From positions 248,001 to 312,000 of the forward strand of contig NZ_CP014234.1 in assembly GCF_001553955.1 (NCBI RefSeq): DNA of 64,000 nucleotides, given 5' to 3'. The translations under genes and the position numbers were made by a program. The stretch is from Moraxella osloensis (GTDB taxonomy: Bacteria > Pseudomonadota > Gammaproteobacteria > Pseudomonadales > Moraxellaceae). The notes under the pieces were generated by a model. The model was not told where the DNA came from. It did no database searches and worked only from the letters and a program-made list of their open reading frames with translations. Position 1 is the stretch's first letter; the number at the start of each line of letters is the position of its first letter. Positions 1 through 9,198 of this stretch are shown here, piece by piece.

Positions 1-1
1 C

Positions 2-991
2 GAAATCACGTTATCGTTACTCGAAAAATCGCAAAAATTTGGGATGCTCGGGTTTTTGTACGGTAAGCAAGAATTGACGACAGAATGTATGGGGTTAACC
101 TTTACCAATCCGGTTGGTTTGGCAGCCGGGCTTGATAAAAACGGCGAATATATCGATGCGTTAGCGGCATTGGGTTTTGGCTACATCGAAATTGGTACGA
201 TTACCCCAAAACCACAGCCTGGCAACGAAAAACCCCGTCTATTTCGTATCAAAGAAGCCCATGCCATTATCAATCGCATGGGATTTAATAATAAAGGCGT
301 CGATTATCTCATCGAGCAAGTTAAGCGTGCAAAATATCAAGGCATTTTGGGTATTAACATTGGCAAAAATGCCAGCACGCCTGTTGAAAATGCCCTAGAT
401 GACTATATTTATTGTCTAGAGCGAGTGTATCCTTACGCGTCTTATATTACAGTGAATATCTCCTCTCCCAATACCAAAAACCTGCGTGACTTGCAAAGTG
501 GTGATGCGCTCACGGCGCTGCTTGATGGCATCAAATCACGCCACAGCCAACTCGCTAGCCAACATCAGTATTATGTGCCATTGGTACTGAAAGTTGCCCC
601 AGATTTGGAAGAAGACCAAATTGATTATATTGCCAAAGAATTGGTGCGTTTTGATATTGATGGGCTGATTACCACCAATACCACCTTAAGCCGTAATGGG
701 GTAGAAGACTACAAAATCAGTCAAGAAGCAGGCGGGCTATCAGGTCGACCACTGAGCCACCGTAGTACCCAAGTTCTTGAGCAGTTTGCCGAACGCTTAC
801 CGAGCTCAGTTGCGCTTATCGGCGTAGGCGGCATTGACAATGGTCAACGCGCGGTTAAAAAGATTGAAGCAGGTGCGGATTTGATTCAGCTCTATAGTGG
901 TTTGATTTATGAAGGACCAGAGCTCATTCAAACCTGTGTTGAAGCCCTTGACGGTTATCGTCTAAGCCAACATTCGCCGTCTACTTTGTAA
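2..991 (+). CDS. pyrD: Dihydroorotate dehydrogenase (quinone), class 2, 5' end truncated by window
   Basis: Oxidises dihydroorotate to orotate with transfer of electrons to the quinone pool, the fourth step of de novo pyrimidine synthesis, at the inner membrane. The reading frame is open to the left edge, and the residues before the first in-window ATG (position 44) read [14 protein letters not shown], which fits the N-terminal helical region of class 2 enzymes. The real start is therefore upstream, and the ATG at 44 is internal. The family is about 335-345 aa and roughly 329 codons are present. Diagnostic motifs are AAGLDKNG near the N-terminus, NRMGFNNKG, the catalytic-serine loop [11 protein letters not shown], and the FMN phosphate-binding GVGGIDNG close to the C-terminus. 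It is followed 24 bp later by cvpA in the same direction. Confidence 0.95.
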   Translation, partial: EITLSLLEKSQKFGMLGFLYGKQELTTECMGLTFTNPVGLAAGLDKNGEYIDALAALGFGYIEIGTITPKPQPGNEKPRLFRIKEAHAIINRMGFNNKGVDYLIEQVKRAKYQGILGINIGKNASTPVENALDDYIYCLERVYPYASYITVNISSPNTKNLRDLQSGDALTALLDGIKSRHSQLASQHQYYVPLVLKVAPDLEEDQIDYIAKELVRFDIDGLITTNTTLSRNGVEDYKISQEAGGLSGRPLSHRSTQVLEQFAERLPSSVALIGVGGIDNGQRAVKKIEAGADLIQLYSGLIYEGPELIQTCVEALDGYRLSQHSPSTL

Positions 992-1015
992 ATCCCATGA
1001 TACGAGCTTGACCCG

Positions 1016-1549
1016 ATGACTTTGTTAGATATGGTAGTGTTGTTTGTATTGTTTATGGGGTTGTGGCAGGGATTTAATAATGGCTTAATGCGCTCACTGG
1101 TGGGCATGTTTGGTTGGCTATTGGCACTGCTGCTAGCCAGTTATTTGGCAAAACCTTTAGCACCGTTTTTTGTGTCATTCACTGGCTCAACCGGCCTTAG
1201 TATCATTGCGGCATTCTTGGCAATTGGCTTATTTGTCATCGTGGGACTGCAAATCGTATTATGGGTGATGAGTAAAACCTTGCAGGGGCTTAGACTGAGC
1301 ATTCTAGATAAATTGGCGGGCGCAGGGTTTGGCTTGGTCAAAAATTTGGTCATTGTGTTGATGGTGCTGAGTTTATTGGCGCCTTTTGTCGGTCAACGTG
1401 ACTTTTGGCAGCAGTCTAAGTTTGCCAATGCGCTACTGCCAATGGCACCTTTTGCGACCCAAATCACCCAACAGCTTGCTGCCAATCTGGGGAAAACCGC
1501 TTTCGAAGGAATAGGGCAAATGGGCAATAGCATTGGTAAGTTTGACTGA
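1016..1549 (+). CDS. cvpA: CvpA family membrane protein
   Basis: A 177-residue protein with four predicted membrane segments (roughly residues 5-22, 27-48, 60-83 and 103-125) and the CvpA-type N-terminus (LLDMVVLFVLFMGLWQGFNN). In Escherichia coli CvpA is an inner-membrane protein encoded upstream of purF and needed for colicin V production; its core function is not well defined. The same cvpA-purF order is kept here, with 128 bp between the genes. The polar C-terminal tail lacks clear motifs. Family assignment is firm; cellular function is not. Confidence 0.9.
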   Translation: MTLLDMVVLFVLFMGLWQGFNNGLMRSLVGMFGWLLALLLASYLAKPLAPFFVSFTGSTGLSIIAAFLAIGLFVIVGLQIVLWVMSKTLQGLRLSILDKLAGAGFGLVKNLVIVLMVLSLLAPFVGQRDFWQQSKFANALLPMAPFATQITQQLAANLGKTAFEGIGQMGNSIGKFD

Positions 1550-1599
1550 CGGCTAAAGTATTGTAATTGTCAGCCGGCAAAAAAGTTAGTTTCATTCAA

Positions 1600-1644
1600 T
1601 TTTCATCAGGTCTCTTTTCATCAGGTCTCTTTTCATCAGGTTTT
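1600..1644. repeat. Three 15-bp tandem repeats upstream of purF
   Basis: Unit TTTTCATCAGGTCTC occurs three times head to tail (1600-1614, 1615-1629, 1630-1644; the last unit ends TTTT instead of TCTC). The array lies in the cvpA-purF gap, 33 bp before the purF start codon, so copy-number change would alter the purF leader. No protein-coding role is seen. Confidence 0.9.
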
Positions 1645-1677
1645 AGAGCCATCGGTGAAAAATCAAAGGGGTAAAAT

Positions 1678-3213
1678 ATGTGTGGAGTTGTCGGTATAGC
1701 CGCTCACAGTGAAGTTAATCAAATGCTATACGATGCGCTGACTATGCTGCAGCATCGCGGGCAAGATGCCGCGGGTATTGTGACATGTCAAGATGGCCGT
1801 TTGTTTTTGCGTAAAGAAAATGGCATGGTGCGCGATGTGTTTATGACCCGTCATATGATGCGTCTTGTCGGTCACCAAGGCATCGGGCATGTACGCTACC
1901 CAACGGCAGGTACGTCTAGCAGTGCGGAAGCTCAGCCTTTTTATGTCAATTCGCCGTATGGTATTACCTTGGCGCATAATGGTAATTTGACCAACGCAGA
2001 AGAGATTGCCAAAGAACTGTTTATGGAAGATATGCGCCATATTAATACCGATTCTGATTCAGAAGTCTTGCTCAATGTGCTAGCGCATGAGATGCAAAAA
2101 CTCGGTATCCAGCATCCAAGCCCCGATGATATTTTTGAAGCGATGACATCCGTCTACAAACGTATCGAAGGCGCGTATGCGGTAGTCGCTATGATTACAG
2201 GCTATGGTATTTTGGCATTTCGTGACCCGAATGGTATTCGTCCGCTGATTTTTGGTCAACGATTAGCGGAAAATGGCGGTTTTGAATATGTGGTGGCATC
2301 TGAGTCAGTTGCGTTAACCGCATTGGGTTTTGATATCGTTCGAGATGTGAAGCCTGGTGAAGCGATTTTTATTGATGAAAACAATAACTTCTTTAGTCGC
2401 CAATGTGTCGAAGCCAAAGAGTTTAGACCTTGTATTTTTGAATATGTCTATTTTGCCCGCCCAGATTCGATTATTGATAATATTTCTGTTTATAAAGCCC
2501 GTATGCGTATGGGCGAGTCGTTAGCGCAGAAGATCATCAAAGAATGGGGCGAAGATCACGGGATTGATGTGGTTATCCCTATTCCCGATACCTCACGTAC
2601 TTCTGCGATGGAACTTGCCCAGCATCTAGGCGTAAAATACCGTGAAGGCTTTATGAAAAACCGTTATATCGGTCGCACTTTTATTATGCCAGGTCAACAG
2701 CAGCGCAAAAAATCGGTCCGTCAAAAATTAAGCGCGGTGCCTTTTGAATTTAGAAATAAAAACGTATTGTTGGTCGATGATTCAATTGTACGTGGCACGA
2801 CTTGCCACGAGATTATCCAAATGGCACGTGATGCAGGCGCCAATAATGTGTATTTTGCCAGTGCCGCGCCACCGGTCAAATATCCCAATGTGTATGGTAT
2901 TGACATGCCAGCGCGCAATGAGCTGATTGCCTCAGGTCATAGTGTGGAAGAAGTGTGTAAAATCATCGGCGCGGATCGTTTGATATTCCAAGATTTGGAT
3001 GATTTGATTGAAGCGGTACAAGACAAACACAGCGATGCCAAAAAATTTGACTGTTCGGTATTTGATGGCAAATACATCGCTGGTGGTATTGATGAAGATT
3101 ATTTGGATGAATTACAGCGTAAACGCAGTGATAAAGCCAAACAGAAAAAATCTGGGATACAAGACGTGGCTGATACGCCTGTGGATATCGTCGGGGTGCA
3201 AACCGAGGTATAA
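1678..3213 (+). CDS. purF: Amidophosphoribosyltransferase
   Basis: Catalyses the first committed step of purine synthesis, converting PRPP and glutamine to phosphoribosylamine. The 511-residue length fits the family. The N-terminus [11 protein letters not shown] exposes Cys2, the glutaminase nucleophile, after methionine removal. The glutaminase domain spans about residues 2-230, with HRGQDAAG and the GHVRYPTAG loop. The phosphoribosyltransferase domain follows, with [10 protein letters not shown], the flexible [10 protein letters not shown] loop and the PRPP-binding motif [13 protein letters not shown]. Start ATG 1678 follows AAAGGGG. The C-terminal 40 residues are charged and variable. It is last in the pyrD-cvpA-purF run and is followed at once by a strong hairpin terminator. 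Confidence 0.97.
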   Translation: MCGVVGIAAHSEVNQMLYDALTMLQHRGQDAAGIVTCQDGRLFLRKENGMVRDVFMTRHMMRLVGHQGIGHVRYPTAGTSSSAEAQPFYVNSPYGITLAHNGNLTNAEEIAKELFMEDMRHINTDSDSEVLLNVLAHEMQKLGIQHPSPDDIFEAMTSVYKRIEGAYAVVAMITGYGILAFRDPNGIRPLIFGQRLAENGGFEYVVASESVALTALGFDIVRDVKPGEAIFIDENNNFFSRQCVEAKEFRPCIFEYVYFARPDSIIDNISVYKARMRMGESLAQKIIKEWGEDHGIDVVIPIPDTSRTSAMELAQHLGVKYREGFMKNRYIGRTFIMPGQQQRKKSVRQKLSAVPFEFRNKNVLLVDDSIVRGTTCHEIIQMARDAGANNVYFASAAPPVKYPNVYGIDMPARNELIASGHSVEEVCKIIGADRLIFQDLDDLIEAVQDKHSDAKKFDCSVFDGKYIAGGIDEDYLDELQRKRSDKAKQKKSGIQDVADTPVDIVGVQTEV

Positions 3214-3229
3214 ATAAGTTATCCTTCAT

Positions 3230-3258
3230 AAAAAAAAGCCCAAGTAGGGCTTTTTTTT
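3230..3258. terminator. Rho-independent terminator, purF/azlD convergent gap
   Basis: Perfect stem AAAAGCCC / GGGCTTTT with a short AAGTA loop, followed by T8 on the plus strand and an A-run that gives a U-tract on the minus strand. It can therefore serve both purF (plus) and azlD (minus), whose 3' ends face each other. Confidence 0.85.
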
Positions 3259-3262
3259 ATAG

Positions 3263-3634
3263 CTATTGAAAACCTATCAGATTCAATCCCCATAAAAATC
3301 CATTAAGGCTAGCAATCCCCACGAGCATACTTAGCAGTAATTGCTTTTTCCAATGATAGCTGAGTAACACCACTAAAAGCGCCAATATCTCTGCCACAAG
3401 TAAGGGTGATAAGCTTAGACTCATACTTATAGGCTCAGGATGCTGCCAATGCAAAGAAGTTAAAATCAACAGCGTCATCACGGATAATGGCAATGCTTTA
3501 TTCACCGCGAGCAACAAGGGGGCATCCAATAAACGCTTTGGCAAAATTATCGGGGTCAAGCGGGTGAGAAAAGTCACCAAAGCCATGGCAAAAGTAGCGG
3601 CGACTAAATAAACGTTATCAGGTGGTGTGTTCAT
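3263..3634 (-). CDS. azlD: AzlD-type branched-chain amino acid exporter small subunit
   Basis: A 123-residue protein with four predicted hydrophobic segments covering almost its whole length; TFLTRLTPIILPKRL near residues 20-35 is typical of AzlD/YgaH-type proteins. AzlD pairs with the larger AzlC subunit to form an inner-membrane exporter of branched-chain or related amino acids (YgaZH in E. coli exports valine). Start ATG 3634 lies 61 bp after the azlC stop, so the two are very likely co-transcribed. Substrate is inferred from family only. Confidence 0.85.
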   Translation of the reverse strand: MNTPPDNVYLVAATFAMALVTFLTRLTPIILPKRLLDAPLLLAVNKALPLSVMTLLILTSLHWQHPEPISMSLSLSPLLVAEILALLVVLLSYHWKKQLLLSMLVGIASLNGFLWGLNLIGFQ

Positions 3635-3695
3635 AATATTCTAACGATTAATGGATAATTTTTTTGGCGGTTGAGCTGTCAGGTAGCTTGTACTA

Positions 3696-4403
3696 TCAGA
3701 GAGCTTGCTCATGAGCAGATTTATTGCTCATAAAAAAGTGGATGATAATGAGTCCCAAACTCACGCAAATCGCTGATAGTAAAAGCCAATCGGATATAAA
3801 ATAAAACGCCGCTGTGAACGCAATGATGGCGATGAAGATGGGATAGTAAGCCTTGACTGCTTTAAACTGCTCGTAGGCTAAAATAGCAAATAAGCACACT
3901 AACGCAAAATCCAAATGGGGCACCCAATCATTGAGCCCTTCACCCAGCAAAATGCCCAATATAGTACCGATAACCCAATAACACTGATTGAGCAAACTCA
4001 CAGGTAGTATGAGTCTTTGGCGTTCATTTTCATGAAGGGTGGTTAACACGGAAAAAGTTTCATCGGTTAACGCAAACAAGCAATAAAATCGACTGATAGG
4101 ATTGGTTGGTAATTGTTTTAATAAAGGAATGGCATAGAAAGCATGGCGCAAATTTATCGCTAAAGTATTGCTGGCGATGGTTGAGATTCCAACCCCACCC
4201 GCTAACAGCGTAATAGAAGCATATTGCGCCGCACCCGCATATAACACCACACTAGATAAAATCGCCGCCCATATAGGAAGTTTTGCTGCCACAAACAACA
4301 CGCCAAAGGCAATCCCCGCAGGGATATAACCCATTGCCACAGGAAAACTTACTTTAAACGCCTGTTGCCATAACCCATTTTTCATTAATTCATTTGTCAT
4401 CAT
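3696..4403 (-). CDS. azlC: AzlC-type branched-chain amino acid exporter large subunit
   Basis: A 235-residue membrane protein of the AzlC/YgaZ family. The N-terminus contains PVAMGYIPAGIAFGVLFVAA, the AzlC signature region, followed by GAAQYASITLL and the LRHAFY motif near residue 85. About seven hydrophobic segments are visible. It forms a transporter with AzlD, encoded just downstream. Two adjacent ATG codons (4403 and 4400) are possible starts; an AAGAA purine run precedes them. It is separated from secF by a hairpin that terminates secF, so azlCD probably has its own promoter in the gap. Confidence 0.87.
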   Translation of the reverse strand: MMTNELMKNGLWQQAFKVSFPVAMGYIPAGIAFGVLFVAAKLPIWAAILSSVVLYAGAAQYASITLLAGGVGISTIASNTLAINLRHAFYAIPLLKQLPTNPISRFYCLFALTDETFSVLTTLHENERQRLILPVSLLNQCYWVIGTILGILLGEGLNDWVPHLDFALVCLFAILAYEQFKAVKAYYPIFIAIIAFTAAFYFISDWLLLSAICVSLGLIIIHFFMSNKSAHEQAL

Positions 4404-4431
4404 TGCTATTCTTGTTTAGATTCTAGCCATA

Positions 4432-4459
4432 AAAATACCCTAGCAAGTAGGGTATTTTA
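4432..4459 (-). terminator. Rho-independent terminator after secF
   Basis: Stem AAAATACCCT / AGGGTATTTT with a 7-nt loop, lying 14 bp after the secF stop on the minus strand. The A/T-rich outer stem provides the U-tract. It marks the end of the yajC-secD-secF run and separates it from azlCD. Confidence 0.75.
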
Positions 4460-4472
4460 CCGCTCAAATCAT

Positions 4473-5723
4473 TTATTGATTATCTACTACTTTGTTGTCA
4501 TAGATAGGCGCATTGCGGTCTTCAAAAACCACTTCGTCCTCAACAAATTCTGGTTTGACTTCGACAATAAAGTCTTTGCGCGACATACCTAGCCACAGTG
4601 GAATCGCACTGGCGATATACACCGATGAGAAAGTACCTAAAATCAAGCCAATGAGCAATGCTACTGAGAACCAATGCAAGCTTTCACCGCCAAGCAGCAG
4701 CATCGCGACCACCACTAGCAACACCGTTGAAATGGTCATAATAGTACGACGTAGCGTTTCAGTGAGCGATAAATTGACAATTTGCGTTGGGCTCGCACCA
4801 CGGACACGGCGGAAATTCTCACGGATACGGTCAAAGACGACGATGGTATCGTTAATCGAGTAACCAATCAGTGATAACACCGCGGCAAGCACGGTCAAAT
4901 CAAACGGCCATCCGAAAAGTGCGAAAATACCCACGGTGATAATACTATCATGAAATAACGCCAACACCGCGCCTAAGGCTAATTTGGCTTGGAAGCGCAC
5001 CATCACATAAATAAACATACACAGTAATGCCAGTGCCGTTGCCCCCAAGGAGCTGATATAAATCTCATTACCTACTTGACTGCCAACCACGTCAATGTTC
5101 TTGATGGTGGCATTGTTATTGGGTAAATCTAACGCCGCATCAAGAGAGTTTGATAACCCTTCGATTTGTTTTTGCGGGGGCAGGCGTACCAAAATTTCTT
5201 TGTTACTGCCCAAATATTGCACCACACTGTCATTGATTTTATGGCTCGCTAAGGCTGACTGAACTTGGGCTTGTTGCACCGGTTTTTCATAAACAACCGT
5301 GGCTGACACACCGCCTGTAAAGTCTAAGCCCAGATTTAAACCTTTGGTTAAAATAGCGACCAAACCCAGAATCGTTAAGATGGCGGATAATATGGCAAAA
5401 GGTTTAGATACTTTCAAAAAATTAATGATACGCCGACCGGCAAAGAATTTTTCACCGCCAAAACCCTCTGCCGAAAATTCAGCAGTGGGAGCGTTAGCCA
5501 CCGCTAACCCAGCGTTTTGGGTTGTCGTATCGGAGGAGTTGGCAGGCTGCTTGACCAAATTTTTATTCACCCCTTTACCATTACGGCGCGGCGTTCTGCG
5601 GTGCTGTGTATTTGATACCATTTCATCGCTACGACGTACGCCCAGCTCGGAGAGTTTTTGCTCGGGGTTAATGGGTTCTGAGCCGTCTAAACCGTCTAGA
5701 TCCTCTAACTTGTCATCATTCAT
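4473..5723 (-). CDS. secF: Protein translocase subunit SecF with long N-terminal extension
   Basis: Inner-membrane partner of SecD that uses the proton gradient to help SecYEG-driven export. The start is placed at ATG 5723, because AAGGAG lies 7 nt upstream; an in-frame start at 5741 would overlap the secD stop and has no ribosome site. Product is 416 aa against about 310-325 in most relatives. The excess is a polar, Asn/Thr/Arg-rich segment of about 95 residues before the first membrane helix (PFAILSAILTILGLVAI). The periplasmic domain contains GLDFTGGV, and the C-terminal half has helices with SLIGYSINDTIVVFDRIREN, the SecF signature. The start is 10 bp after the secD stop. What the extension does is unknown. 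Confidence 0.93.
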   Translation of the reverse strand: MNDDKLEDLDGLDGSEPINPEQKLSELGVRRSDEMVSNTQHRRTPRRNGKGVNKNLVKQPANSSDTTTQNAGLAVANAPTAEFSAEGFGGEKFFAGRRIINFLKVSKPFAILSAILTILGLVAILTKGLNLGLDFTGGVSATVVYEKPVQQAQVQSALASHKINDSVVQYLGSNKEILVRLPPQKQIEGLSNSLDAALDLPNNNATIKNIDVVGSQVGNEIYISSLGATALALLCMFIYVMVRFQAKLALGAVLALFHDSIITVGIFALFGWPFDLTVLAAVLSLIGYSINDTIVVFDRIRENFRRVRGASPTQIVNLSLTETLRRTIMTISTVLLVVVAMLLLGGESLHWFSVALLIGLILGTFSSVYIASAIPLWLGMSRKDFIVEVKPEFVEDEVVFEDRNAPIYDNKVVDNQ

Positions 5724-5733
5724 TATTCGCTCC

Positions 5734-7629
5734 TTAACCAATACTTAGGCGTTTGACAGTTTTGCGGTAGCCATAAGCTAACTGTACCAGTGCACGCGTG
5801 ACGGTCACTGAGGTGAAGATAGAGCTGGCAATACCAATGGCTAAGGTGACAGCAAAACCTTTAATCGGACCTGTACCAATCGCAAATAAAATAAATGCGA
5901 CAATCAAGGTAGTTAGCTGCGCATCAAAAATACTGGTAAATGCGCGGTTAAAACCCGCCACAATCGCAGATTTAGGTCTGGCGCCGTTGGCAAGCTCTTC
6001 GCGGATGCGTTCAAATATCAGCACGTTGGCATCCACCGCCATCCCGATGGTTAACACGATACCTGCGATACCCGGCAATGTCAGGGCAGAACCAATCAAT
6101 GACATGATGGCTAAAATCATCATTAAGTTAAAAATCAGCGCGATATTGGCAATTAAGCCGAATAAACGATAAAAGATAATCATAAATAAGAACACGAGTA
6201 AGTAGCCGACTTGGGTAGAGAACATACCTTTTTGGATGTTATCTTGCCCCAATGATGGACCAATAGTACGTTCTTCAACAAAATACATGGGCGCCGCTAG
6301 CGCACCTGCACGAAGTAACAAAGCCAGCTCTGAGGCTTCTGCATTACTATCTAAGCCCGTGATTTGGAAAGTTGAGCCAAAGACGCCTTGAATGGTCGCT
6401 TGATTGATAATATGGCTTTCTGCGTAAGGTGTTCTTACTTCTTTATTTTGACCCGTCACTGGGTCTGGCTGGAAGGTGACACGCTGCTTATTTTCAATAA
6501 ACAGCACCGCCATTTGTTTGCCCACTGATTTTGCTGTGGTGTTCTGCATCAAACGACCGCCTGCGTTATCCAGCGTGATATTGACTTGAGGGCGACCATT
6601 TTGATCCATCCCTGCTTGGGCATCCTGTACGTTTCGACCGGTCACCACAGCTTGACGTTCCAATAAGGTTTTTTGTGGGCTATCGACTTCACCAAATGAA
6701 TAGGCTTCAGTGCCTGCAGGCAATACCCCAGATGGATTGGCTTGGAAAGTATTGTTTTGGTCAGACACCATACGAAATTCTAGATTGGCAGTACGACCAA
6801 TGACCCGTTTGGCTTCTGCGGTATCTTGTACCCCGGGTAATTCCACCACAATACGGTTGGCACCTTGGGATTGCACCACGGCTTCAGCCACGCCTAGCTC
6901 ATTAATACGGTTTCGTAAAGTCGTCAAGTTTTGGGTGACCGCATCTTGAGATATTTGTGAAATCGTCGACTGGGTCAAGGTCATGTTAATCGCTGGACCC
7001 CCCGCATTGATGAGCGGTTGTAATTCGTAATTTGTCCCAAAGCGACTACGTAACACATTAATGGCTTGATCACGCGCGGCATTATCGACAAAGTTTAAAG
7101 TCAGATTATTTTGCCCTGCTTGTAAATTGGTCACGGCAATTTTTTGGTTGCGTAGCTCTGTACGGATATCTCGAGTTAAGTTTTCCAAACGCTGAGAGAC
7201 GGTTTTGCTCATATCGACTTCTAGTACAAACCGTACACCACCCCGCAAGTCCAACCCTAATTTAATAGGCTTACCGCCAATATTACGTAGCCATGCTGGC
7301 GTGGTTTGCGCCAAGTTCAGTGCCACCACGTAATTATCGCCAAGCTTTTCTTTTAGCACTTGTTGCGCTTTAAGCTGCGTTTCAGTCGACTCATCACCAA
7401 TTTTTAACAAGGCTGATTTACCATCAAAACTGTTGTTCTTGGTTGGGATGTTGGCGGCATTTAGGATGGTTTCCGCTTGTTTTAACACATCATTGGTCAA
7501 TGTGGTACTAGCGGAAGCCCCCGTGATTTGAACGGCGGGCTTGTCTGGGTAAAGGTTTGGTAGGGCATACAGGGTGCTTAGTAGCAGCACAATGCCGATT
7601 AAAAAGTATTTCCAAGCAGGGTAGTGCAT
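5734..7629 (-). CDS. secD: Protein translocase subunit SecD
   Basis: The 631-residue SecD partner of SecF. An N-terminal membrane helix (YFLIGIVLLLSTLYALPNLY) is followed by a large periplasmic region with GLDLRGGVRFVLEVDM around residues 122-140. Five C-terminal helices include GIVLTIGMAVDANVLIFERI, the conserved SecD proton-path signature. Size matches the family (about 615-620 aa in enterics). The gene follows yajC with a 154-bp gap and precedes secF by 10 bp, the usual yajC-secD-secF order; tgt, commonly found before yajC, is not adjacent here. Confidence 0.95.
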   Translation of the reverse strand: MHYPAWKYFLIGIVLLLSTLYALPNLYPDKPAVQITGASASTTLTNDVLKQAETILNAANIPTKNNSFDGKSALLKIGDESTETQLKAQQVLKEKLGDNYVVALNLAQTTPAWLRNIGGKPIKLGLDLRGGVRFVLEVDMSKTVSQRLENLTRDIRTELRNQKIAVTNLQAGQNNLTLNFVDNAARDQAINVLRSRFGTNYELQPLINAGGPAINMTLTQSTISQISQDAVTQNLTTLRNRINELGVAEAVVQSQGANRIVVELPGVQDTAEAKRVIGRTANLEFRMVSDQNNTFQANPSGVLPAGTEAYSFGEVDSPQKTLLERQAVVTGRNVQDAQAGMDQNGRPQVNITLDNAGGRLMQNTTAKSVGKQMAVLFIENKQRVTFQPDPVTGQNKEVRTPYAESHIINQATIQGVFGSTFQITGLDSNAEASELALLLRAGALAAPMYFVEERTIGPSLGQDNIQKGMFSTQVGYLLVFLFMIIFYRLFGLIANIALIFNLMMILAIMSLIGSALTLPGIAGIVLTIGMAVDANVLIFERIREELANGARPKSAIVAGFNRAFTSIFDAQLTTLIVAFILFAIGTGPIKGFAVTLAIGIASSIFTSVTVTRALVQLAYGYRKTVKRLSIG

Positions 7630-7783
7630 AATCTTGACTTCTTAAACTTGATTTTTTTAGGTAACTAGTTGTTCTACAAGGTCTATTAACCGCGATCAAC
7701 AAGGCAGTACAATATTATAATAGCCAGTTGGCAACTTAACAGAATGCTAGGTCGCCAACCTGACAGGTGAGCTGCATCAGCAA

Positions 7784-8143
7784 TTATTTAAGACTATCAA
7801 TGGTGCCCACAGGCAATACCGAAATGATTGAGGCACGTTGCACCATCACCTCTTGGGTAGTATTTAATGCAACAACCGCATATTCACCTTGAAGCTTTTT
7901 GATTTTCCCCATCAAGCCACCGGCAAATACCACTTCATTGCCTTCCTTAATGGCATCAATCATTTGACGATGCTCTTTGTTACGACGGCTTTGTGGTCGG
8001 ATAATAATGAAGTAAAAAATAGCAAAAAAAGCCAATGGCAATAGCATTTGCATGATGGTGGAAGCACCCGTTCCAGTAGGCGCTGCCGCCGCACCTTCCG
8101 CATGGGCAGATTGGATAAATGCTAAAATAGCGGTAAGTAGCAT
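7784..8143 (-). CDS. yajC: Preprotein translocase subunit YajC
   Basis: Small inner-membrane protein that associates with SecDF. The start is set at ATG 8143 (119 aa), preceded by GAAGGGT about 9 nt upstream; a longer frame to 8221 would add 26 residues unlike the family. Visible are an N-terminal hydrophobic, Ala-rich stretch (LLTAILAFIQSAHAEG), the main membrane helix LPLAFFAIFYFIIIRPQSRR, and the conserved downstream block GNEVVFAGGLMGKI. It is first in the minus-strand yajC-secD-secF group. Confidence 0.93.
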   Translation of the reverse strand: MLLTAILAFIQSAHAEGAAAAPTGTGASTIMQMLLPLAFFAIFYFIIIRPQSRRNKEHRQMIDAIKEGNEVVFAGGLMGKIKKLQGEYAVVALNTTQEVMVQRASIISVLPVGTIDSLK

Positions 8144-8474
8144 AGTTGAAATACCCTTCAATTGAGATTTAGTCATAAAATGGTGATAAAAACAACCTGT
8201 AATGATAACCGATTTAGCCAAATTAATAAATGATTAACCCTAGTTTGCTGAAATAATTCACCGCTGTAAAAACGATGATTGATTTGGCGATCTAGCGATT
8301 TTGGATAGTTTTGGATAATAAGTTCAAAAATTTTTATCGGGGTTATTCACTATTTTATGCTTGATAATTAACAATGACGTAACAATAAAGTTAATGGTTA
8401 TGCTATGCTTAGTTGTAACAAATTATTTCTTTTAGGGTCAAACAATTGGGTGTTACCAATTGAAGGAAAATCTC
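8144..8474. other. Divergent intergenic region, yajC / secreted-protein gene
   Basis: About 330 bp between two diverging genes. It is AT-rich and must hold promoters for both directions. I see no open frame longer than a few dozen codons, no hairpin terminator and no RNA gene. No promoter pair of good consensus and spacing could be picked confidently. Confidence 0.6.
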
Positions 8475-8984
8475 ATGAGTATCACGTTAAATTTTCAACC
8501 GATTGATAAAATCCGAAAGCAAGTAAAGTCAAAACTATGGCTAGGTCTAGTCATCGCGACTTCGTTAACCGTCCCAACGCTGGCAAACGCTGAAATCACC
8601 CAGCGTGATATCGACAATTACGGTACTGCGATGGCGGCTGCAGCAAATGCCAAAAGTATTTCGCGCGTTGCAAACCTAGTAGCAGATGATGCATTGATAT
8701 CTGTGTCGCGTAAAAGAAAAACCACCACCTTAAATAAGAGCAATTATCTAAACCTGCTGCAAAACAACTGGTCAAAAGCAACGCAATATGGCTATGATAT
8801 ACAATTAAACAATGTGGTATTTAGCGGTAACCATGCCAAAGCAGATGCGATAACCACAGAAGTCATCGTCGAAAATAACGTGACGACACGTTTAGTAACA
8901 ACTTCACGTATTACCTTTGCTAAAAGCGGTAACTCGGTGTTATTGTCTAGGGCGATTAGTCAACTTGTGATTGAAAAGCACTAA
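8475..8984 (+). CDS. Secreted protein of unknown function, possibly NTF2-like fold
   Basis: A 169-residue protein starting at ATG 8475, chosen because GAAGGAAA lies just upstream; the longer TTG frame from 8460 overlaps that site. A long polar n-region is followed by a hydrophobic stretch (LWLGLVIATSLTVPTLANA) with an AxA cleavage site before EITQRDIDNY, so the mature protein (about 130 aa) is likely periplasmic. The mature part has an N-terminal helix (YGTAMAAAANAKSISRVANL) and then alternating beta-like stretches, which resembles SnoaL/DUF4440-type NTF2 folds. This is an impression, not a match. It stands alone and has its own terminator. Confidence 0.75.
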   Translation: MSITLNFQPIDKIRKQVKSKLWLGLVIATSLTVPTLANAEITQRDIDNYGTAMAAAANAKSISRVANLVADDALISVSRKRKTTTLNKSNYLNLLQNNWSKATQYGYDIQLNNVVFSGNHAKADAITTEVIVENNVTTRLVTTSRITFAKSGNSVLLSRAISQLVIEKH

Positions 8985-9002
8985 TTTAGTGGTGTTAAAA
9001 GG

Positions 9003-9032
9003 GTGGTACAAAAGTTTTGTGCCACTTTTTTT
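9003..9032 (+). terminator. Rho-independent terminator after the secreted-protein gene
   Basis: Inverted repeat GTGGTACAAAA / TTTTGTGCCAC (one G-U pair) directly followed by T7, 19 bp after the stop codon at 8984. Confidence 0.85.
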
Positions 9033-9075
9033 ATGGATTCTAGTATAATTTCAGCCAATATTTAATTTTACGGGC

Positions 9076-9106
9076 TTGAAATCACAGCCGTTTTTTTATT
9101 TATAAT
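9076..9106 (+). promoter_or_regulatory. Candidate sigma-70 promoter for the lytic transglycosylase gene
   Basis: TTGAAA (9076-9081) and TATAAT (9101-9106) with a 19-bp spacer, about 93 bp before the start codon at 9199. The -10 is perfect but the spacer is longer than ideal. A second perfect TATAAT at 9044-9049 lacks a good -35. Confidence 0.4.
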
Positions 9107-9198
9107 GTCAAATTTTAGCTTATATTCGTTCATAGTTTTACGCTATGGGATGGGTATATGTCCTACATCTAAATTGCAAAAAAGAGCTAGGAATTATC

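Noticed and set aside
5798-6172. 124-codon antisense frame in secD
   Set aside because: Lies fully within the well-supported secD gene, with no start site or known domain.
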